Positions 60,921 to 64,000 of a stretch of 64,000 bases of DNA are shown one piece after another (position 1 is the first letter of the stretch; the number at the start of each line of letters is the position of its first letter). The notes under the pieces are model-generated. The model saw only the letters and a program-made list of their open reading frames with translations, was not told the origin of the DNA and made no database searches. Source of the stretch: Streptomyces aidingensis (GTDB lineage: Bacteria; Actinomycetota; Actinomycetes; Streptomycetales; Streptomycetaceae); the NCBI RefSeq assembly GCF_900112355.1, contig NZ_FOLM01000007.1, positions 62,001-126,000 of the forward strand, written 5' to 3'. The position numbers and the translations under genes were made by a program.

Positions 60921-61285
60921 TGCCGGATGGTCACGAGCCCGGAACGGGCCGGAGAACACGGCTGTACGCCCTCACCGACGGGCGTACAGCCGCTCCCCGC
61001 GCCGCCCTGACCATGGACACGCTGATCACCGCGACGCCCGCGGCGGAGAACGCGGGCGGGCTGCCCAGCGAGTGGCAGGCCATTCTGCGGATGTGCCGCC
61101 CGCCGCAGAGCAGGGCCGTCGCCGAGATCGCCGCCCGGATGCACATGCGTCTGACCCCGATGACGGTCCTGCTCGGCGAGCTGGCCGACCGCGGCCTGAT
61201 CGCGCACCGGCCTCCCCTGGAGGCCGCCGAGACCTCCAATGTCAATCTGCTCATGAGAATCAGGGACAGCCTTGCCCGAATATGA
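60920..61285 (+). CDS. cvnC: Conservon DUF742 protein CvnC
   Basis: This 121-aa winged-helix-like DUF742 protein shows RLYALTDGRT (the conserved PYxxTxGRT region), EWQAILRMCRPPQSRAVAEIAARMHMRLTPMTVLLGELADRGLIAHRPP and SNVNLLMRIRDSLARI. It is always found between CvnB and CvnD in conservons. It overlaps the start of cvnD by 14 nt. Confidence 0.95.
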   Translation: MPDGHEPGTGRRTRLYALTDGRTAAPRAALTMDTLITATPAAENAGGLPSEWQAILRMCRPPQSRAVAEIAARMHMRLTPMTVLLGELADRGLIAHRPPLEAAETSNVNLLMRIRDSLARI

Positions 61286-61871
61286 CGACCCCGCCGCCCA
61301 GGAAGAGTCGCCGGTCAAGATTCTGATCGCCGGCGGATTCGGCGTCGGCAAGACGACCCTTGTGGAAGCGGTCTCCGAGATCCAGCCCCTGCGCACCGAG
61401 GAGCGGCTGACCGCCGCCGGGGTCGGTGTCGACGACCTGGCCGGCATCGAGTCGAAGACGGCGACCACGGTGGCCATGGACTTCGGCCGGATCACCCTCC
61501 GCGACGCGGGGGTGGTGCTGTATCTGTTCGGCACGCCGGGCCAGGAGCGGTTCTGGTTCATGTGGGACGACCTGCTGGCCGGCGCGCTGGGGGCCATCGT
61601 GCTGGTGGACACCCGGCGGCTGGACCGCAGTTTCGCGGCGATCGACTTCTTCGAGAACCGCGGCCTGCCGTTCATCGTCGGCGCCAACTGCTTCCACGGG
61701 GAGCAGCTCTACACCGCCGAGGAGATCGCCGCCGCGCTGCATCTGAGCGATCCGGCGACGCCGGTCCTGATGCTCGACGCCCGCTCCCGCGAGGATGTGC
61801 GCGGGGCGCTGCTGGCGCTGCTCGACCTGCTGATCTCCCGGGCCGGGGCGAACGCCCCGGCGACCGCCTGA
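61272..61871 (+). CDS. cvnD: Conservon small GTPase CvnD
   Basis: This 199-aa Ras-like MglA-type GTPase has the P-loop GGFGVGKTTLVEA, a switch region ESKTATTVAMDFGRI, DxxG-equivalent FGTPGQERFW, and a base-recognition segment VGANCF in place of NKxD. The start is TTG at 61272 (MPEYDDP by initiation), which overlaps cvnC; no ATG or GTG in frame would keep the P-loop. It completes a canonical four-gene conservon. No cytochrome P450 gene follows, unlike some conservons. Confidence 0.93.
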   Translation: MPEYDDPAAQEESPVKILIAGGFGVGKTTLVEAVSEIQPLRTEERLTAAGVGVDDLAGIESKTATTVAMDFGRITLRDAGVVLYLFGTPGQERFWFMWDDLLAGALGAIVLVDTRRLDRSFAAIDFFENRGLPFIVGANCFHGEQLYTAEEIAAALHLSDPATPVLMLDARSREDVRGALLALLDLLISRAGANAPATA

Positions 61872-61910
61872 GCCCGGCGGCCCGGGGCCCGGCCCCGGCG
61901 GCGGCGGGAG

Positions 61911-61941
61911 TTGACTTCAGGCCGACCTGAACCTCCACAGT
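61911..61941 (+). promoter_or_regulatory. MerR-type promoter of the methyltransferase gene
   Basis: TTGACT (61911-61916), 19-bp spacer, CACAGT (61936-61941). Inside the spacer TTCAGG-CCGA-CCTGAA is a perfect inverted repeat (61916-61931). A 19-bp spacer with a dyad between -35 and -10 is the hallmark of MerR-family control. The MerR-like gene lies 720 bp downstream. Confidence 0.7.
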
Positions 61942-61991
61942 GGCCGGGTGTCCGGCCTTCCGTCCGGACACCTGGAAGGAGGGATGATCCC

Positions 61992-62630
61992 ATGCCGAAG
62001 CGGAGGCGGCTCACGGTGGAGCGGCACGGCCGGCACGATCACGGTCACTTCGACGGGCGGCGCAGCCGGTCCTACGACCGGCTGGCCCGCTGGACGCTGC
62101 GCGGCCTGTACCGGCAGGTGGCGCGGGAGGTGGCGGCCGTGGCGCCGCCGGACGGACGGGTGCTGGACATCGGCACCGGGCCGGGCCGGCTGCTGCACGA
62201 GCTGGCCGCGCTCCGCCCCGATCTGCGTCTGACGGGGGTGGATGTCTCCGCGGACATGGTGGCGCTGGGCGAGCAGGCGGCCCGGAAACGGGGGCTGTCC
62301 GGCCGGATCACCCTGCGCACCGGCGATGTCGCCGCCCTGCCCGAGCCGGACCGCGGCACGGATGTGGTGGTGACGACGCTGAGCATGCACCACTGGCCGG
62401 ATCTGCCGGCCGCCGCCGCGGAGCTGGAGCGGGTGCTGCGGCCGGGCGGCCGGGTGATGGTGTACGACTTCCGGTTCGCGCCGCTGGAGGAGGCCGAGGC
62501 GGCGCTGCGGGCCCGCCCGCGCCTGGCCGCCTCCCCGGTGCGGCGCGGCCCGCTGCGGCCGGGCTGGAATCCGTTCCCCTGGTACGCCCGGCTGGTGCTG
62601 GCCGCCGGAGGGGAGACCGGGGAGGGGTGA
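61992..62630 (+). CDS. Class I SAM-dependent methyltransferase
   Basis: This 212-aa protein has motif I VLDIGTGPGRLLHEL at about residues 55-69, an acidic post-I segment LTGVDVSADMV, and TLSMHHWPDLPAAAAELERVLRPGGRVMVYDFRF, typical of UbiE/COQ5-like small-molecule methyltransferases. The N-terminus is His/Arg-rich. ATG 61992 follows AAGGAGGG. It is under the MerR-type promoter, so its substrate may be, or resemble, the inducer. Confidence 0.9.
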   Translation: MPKRRRLTVERHGRHDHGHFDGRRSRSYDRLARWTLRGLYRQVAREVAAVAPPDGRVLDIGTGPGRLLHELAALRPDLRLTGVDVSADMVALGEQAARKRGLSGRITLRTGDVAALPEPDRGTDVVVTTLSMHHWPDLPAAAAELERVLRPGGRVMVYDFRFAPLEEAEAALRARPRLAASPVRRGPLRPGWNPFPWYARLVLAAGGETGEG

Positions 62631-62664
62631 GCGCCGGGGGCCCGGACGCCGGCGGGGTGCCAGG

Positions 62665-63108
62665 ATGGCGGGCATGACGGCATCGCATCCGGTCCCGCGG
62701 GAACTGACCATCGGGGAGCTCGCCGGGCGTTTCGGTCTGGCCACCCATGTGCTGCGGCACTGGGAGGAGACGGGTGTGCTCGTCCCGGCGCGCCGGGTCG
62801 GCGGGCAGCGCCGCTACGCGCCAGGACAGGTCATGGACGTGGCGATGATCCTGCTGGGCAAGGAGAGCGGCTTCTCCCTGGAGGAGATCCGCCGGCTGGG
62901 TGACGAGCCGGACCGGGGGGAGCGGCGGCGGATCCTGCTGCGGCAGCGGTCCGCGCTGCGGCAGCGCATCGCCGCGGCCACGGTCTCGCTCGACCTGGTG
63001 GAGCATGCCCTGCGGTGCGATGCCGAGGACTTCCGCGACTGCCCGGAGTTCCTGGGCAAGCTCGCCGCCCGACTGCCCCGCGGCGCCGGAGAGCCCCCGG
63101 CGGGCTGA
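62665..63108 (+). CDS. MerR-family transcriptional regulator
   Basis: The protein has 147 aa, or 144 from the second ATG at 62674. The N-terminal winged HTH is LTIGELAGRFGLATHVLRHWEETGVLVPARRVGGQRRYAPGQVMDVAMILLGKESGFSLEEIRRL. A dimerisation helix and a short effector tail containing cysteines in LRCDAEDFRDCPEFLG follow. It probably controls the two flanking genes through the 19-bp-spacer promoters. Effector unknown. Confidence 0.92.
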   Translation: MAGMTASHPVPRELTIGELAGRFGLATHVLRHWEETGVLVPARRVGGQRRYAPGQVMDVAMILLGKESGFSLEEIRRLGDEPDRGERRRILLRQRSALRQRIAAATVSLDLVEHALRCDAEDFRDCPEFLGKLAARLPRGAGEPPAG

Positions 63109-63188
63109 GCGCCGGTCAGGCAACGGGCAGGCACCGGGCAGCCTGTTCGCGGTCCGGGAGGAGGGGCCGGAGAGCGGCCGGGGGCCGG

Positions 63189-63219
63189 TTGACTTCAAGT
63201 GCAGTTGAGCTTCTAGCGT
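63189..63219 (+). promoter_or_regulatory. MerR-type promoter of the NAD(P)-binding protein gene
   Basis: TTGACT (63189-63194), 19-bp spacer, TAGCGT (63214-63219). CTTCAA and TTGAGC inside the spacer form an imperfect dyad related to the one at 61911-61941. It lies 26 bp before the GTG start. Confidence 0.7.
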
Positions 63220-63244
63220 CGGCGGTGACGAAGGGAGCACAACG

Positions 63245-64000
63245 GTGACCACACTTGTCACGGGCGCCACCGGCAACACCGGACGGCACGTGGTGGCGGA
63301 GCTGACCCGGCGGGGAGAGCGGGTCCGGGCCCTGACGCGCGATCCGGCCGCGGCGGCGGCCTGGCTGCCGGCCGGGGCGGAGCCGGTGGCCGGCACGCAC
63401 ACGGAGCCGGAGACGCTGGACGCCGCCCTGCGCGGCGTCGACCGGCTGCATCTGACGGTGACGTCGGGGCTCGGCAACGCCGGCCCGGCACTGGTGCGGC
63501 GGGCGGTCGACGCGGGCGTCCGGCGCATCACCGTGCTGTGGGGCGGCTGGGTGGGCCCGGCCGAGCAGGCGGTGGCGGACTCCGGCGTGGAGTGGACCCG
63601 GCTGGAGGCGCAGGAGTTCATGTCCAACACGCTGACCTGGGCCGCCTCGATACGCGGCGAGGGCGTCGTACGCGAGCCCTACGACCGGCCCAGCGCCGTC
63701 GTCCACGAGGCCGACATCGGGGCGGTGGCGGCGGAGGCACTGCTCGGGGACGGCCATGCCGGGCGCGCCTACCACCTCACGGGGCCCGAATCGCTCACCC
63801 CGCGCCGGCGGATCGCCGTCCTCTCCCGGGCCGTCGGCCGGGACATCGCCTTCGTCCCGATCACCCACGAGCAGGCCGTGGAGCGGCTGATGGCCACCGG
63901 GGTGTCCCGGGCGGACGCCGAGTACGTCGTCGGCTGGTACGCCGACCCAGGCGCCGGCAGCAGCGTCGACTCCACCGTCGAGCGGGTGCTCGGCCGCCCG
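63245..64000 (+). CDS. NmrA/SDR-like NAD(P)-binding protein (cut by window edge)
   Basis: 252 codons are inside the window, and the frame is still open at the right edge. It begins MTTLVTGATGNTGRHVVAELTRRGERVRALTRDP, an atypical SDR/NmrA-like Rossmann domain. DRLHLTVTSG, WTRLEAQEFMSNTLTWAASI and DIGAVAAEALL follow the quinone-oxidoreductase or NmrA-like pattern. GTG start 7 nt after AAGGGAG. It is expressed from a MerR-type promoter and so belongs to the small regulon with the methyltransferase. Confidence 0.9.
   Translation, partial: MTTLVTGATGNTGRHVVAELTRRGERVRALTRDPAAAAAWLPAGAEPVAGTHTEPETLDAALRGVDRLHLTVTSGLGNAGPALVRRAVDAGVRRITVLWGGWVGPAEQAVADSGVEWTRLEAQEFMSNTLTWAASIRGEGVVREPYDRPSAVVHEADIGAVAAEALLGDGHAGRAYHLTGPESLTPRRRIAVLSRAVGRDIAFVPITHEQAVERLMATGVSRADAEYVVGWYADPGAGSSVDSTVERVLGRP

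Overview
The window is high-GC actinobacterial DNA, almost certainly from a Streptomyces or close relative. The evidence is strong GC codon bias, frequent GTG starts, chains of ATGA start/stop overlaps, a bifunctional geosmin synthase, a complete conservon (cvnA-D), a Spo0M homologue and a tap/tpg telomere operon. Genus-level assignment comes from reading, not from any search.

1-27,113 is a biosynthetic gene cluster that runs off the left edge. Two divergent operons flank a 231-bp region carrying a perfect 15-bp palindrome (11573-11587). The minus-strand operon (11463 to 1) reads: condensation-like protein, ATP-grasp ligase, type III PLP decarboxylase, KASIII, acyl-CoA dehydrogenase (ACAD) C-domain protein, ACAD, unknown protein, adenylation enzyme, acyl carrier protein, second KASIII, third ACAD (cut). 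The plus-strand operon opens with a 59-residue peptide made almost entirely of KAVAT repeats with 12 lysines. A strong hairpin follows, then an ACAD C-domain protein, ACAD, four small GNAT-like proteins, a Tricorn-type protease and a phosphopantetheinyl transferase. Next come a class II lanthipeptide synthetase (LanM), a single-cysteine candidate precursor and a large LuxR-type ATPase regulator. Carrier-protein chemistry (loading, decarboxylation, chain extension, desaturation) is thus interlocked with ribosomal-peptide machinery. The repeat peptide, the duplicated ACAD pairs, the GNAT array and the Tricorn protease together do not match a cluster type I know, so this is my candidate for the undescribed system.

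27,377-30,530 is a terminal-protein operon on the minus strand: a stand-alone copy of the Tap N-terminal HTH, tap, a 39-codon ORF, and tpg. It points to a linear replicon, probably near a chromosome arm.

30,748-53,143 is a mixed arm-type region. It holds an aminotransferase, a pyridoxamine-phosphate-oxidase-like protein, a three-gene operon of unknown role (Daf-2-upregulated-like beta protein, 54-aa Cys peptide, DUF6895-like), and two HTH/membrane-protein pairs with visible promoters. It also holds a pair of paralogous unknowns, an epimerase with a decayed peroxiredoxin, Spo0M, arylamine N-acetyltransferase, a double P-loop protein with a frame-disrupted HTH, a B3/B4 protein, an aminoglycoside-type phosphotransferase, an ankyrin protein, lipoproteins, a stress protein, a hydrolase remnant, a nitroreductase-like protein and a Dyp-type peroxidase.

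52,874-64,000 holds an HU-like protein divergent from geosmin synthase, a long ACAD behind a TetR-like operator, a conservon, and a small MerR regulon (methyltransferase, MerR regulator, NAD(P)-binding protein). Both MerR-regulon target genes carry promoters with a 19-bp spacer. No tRNA, rRNA, CRISPR array, transposase or integrase was seen.
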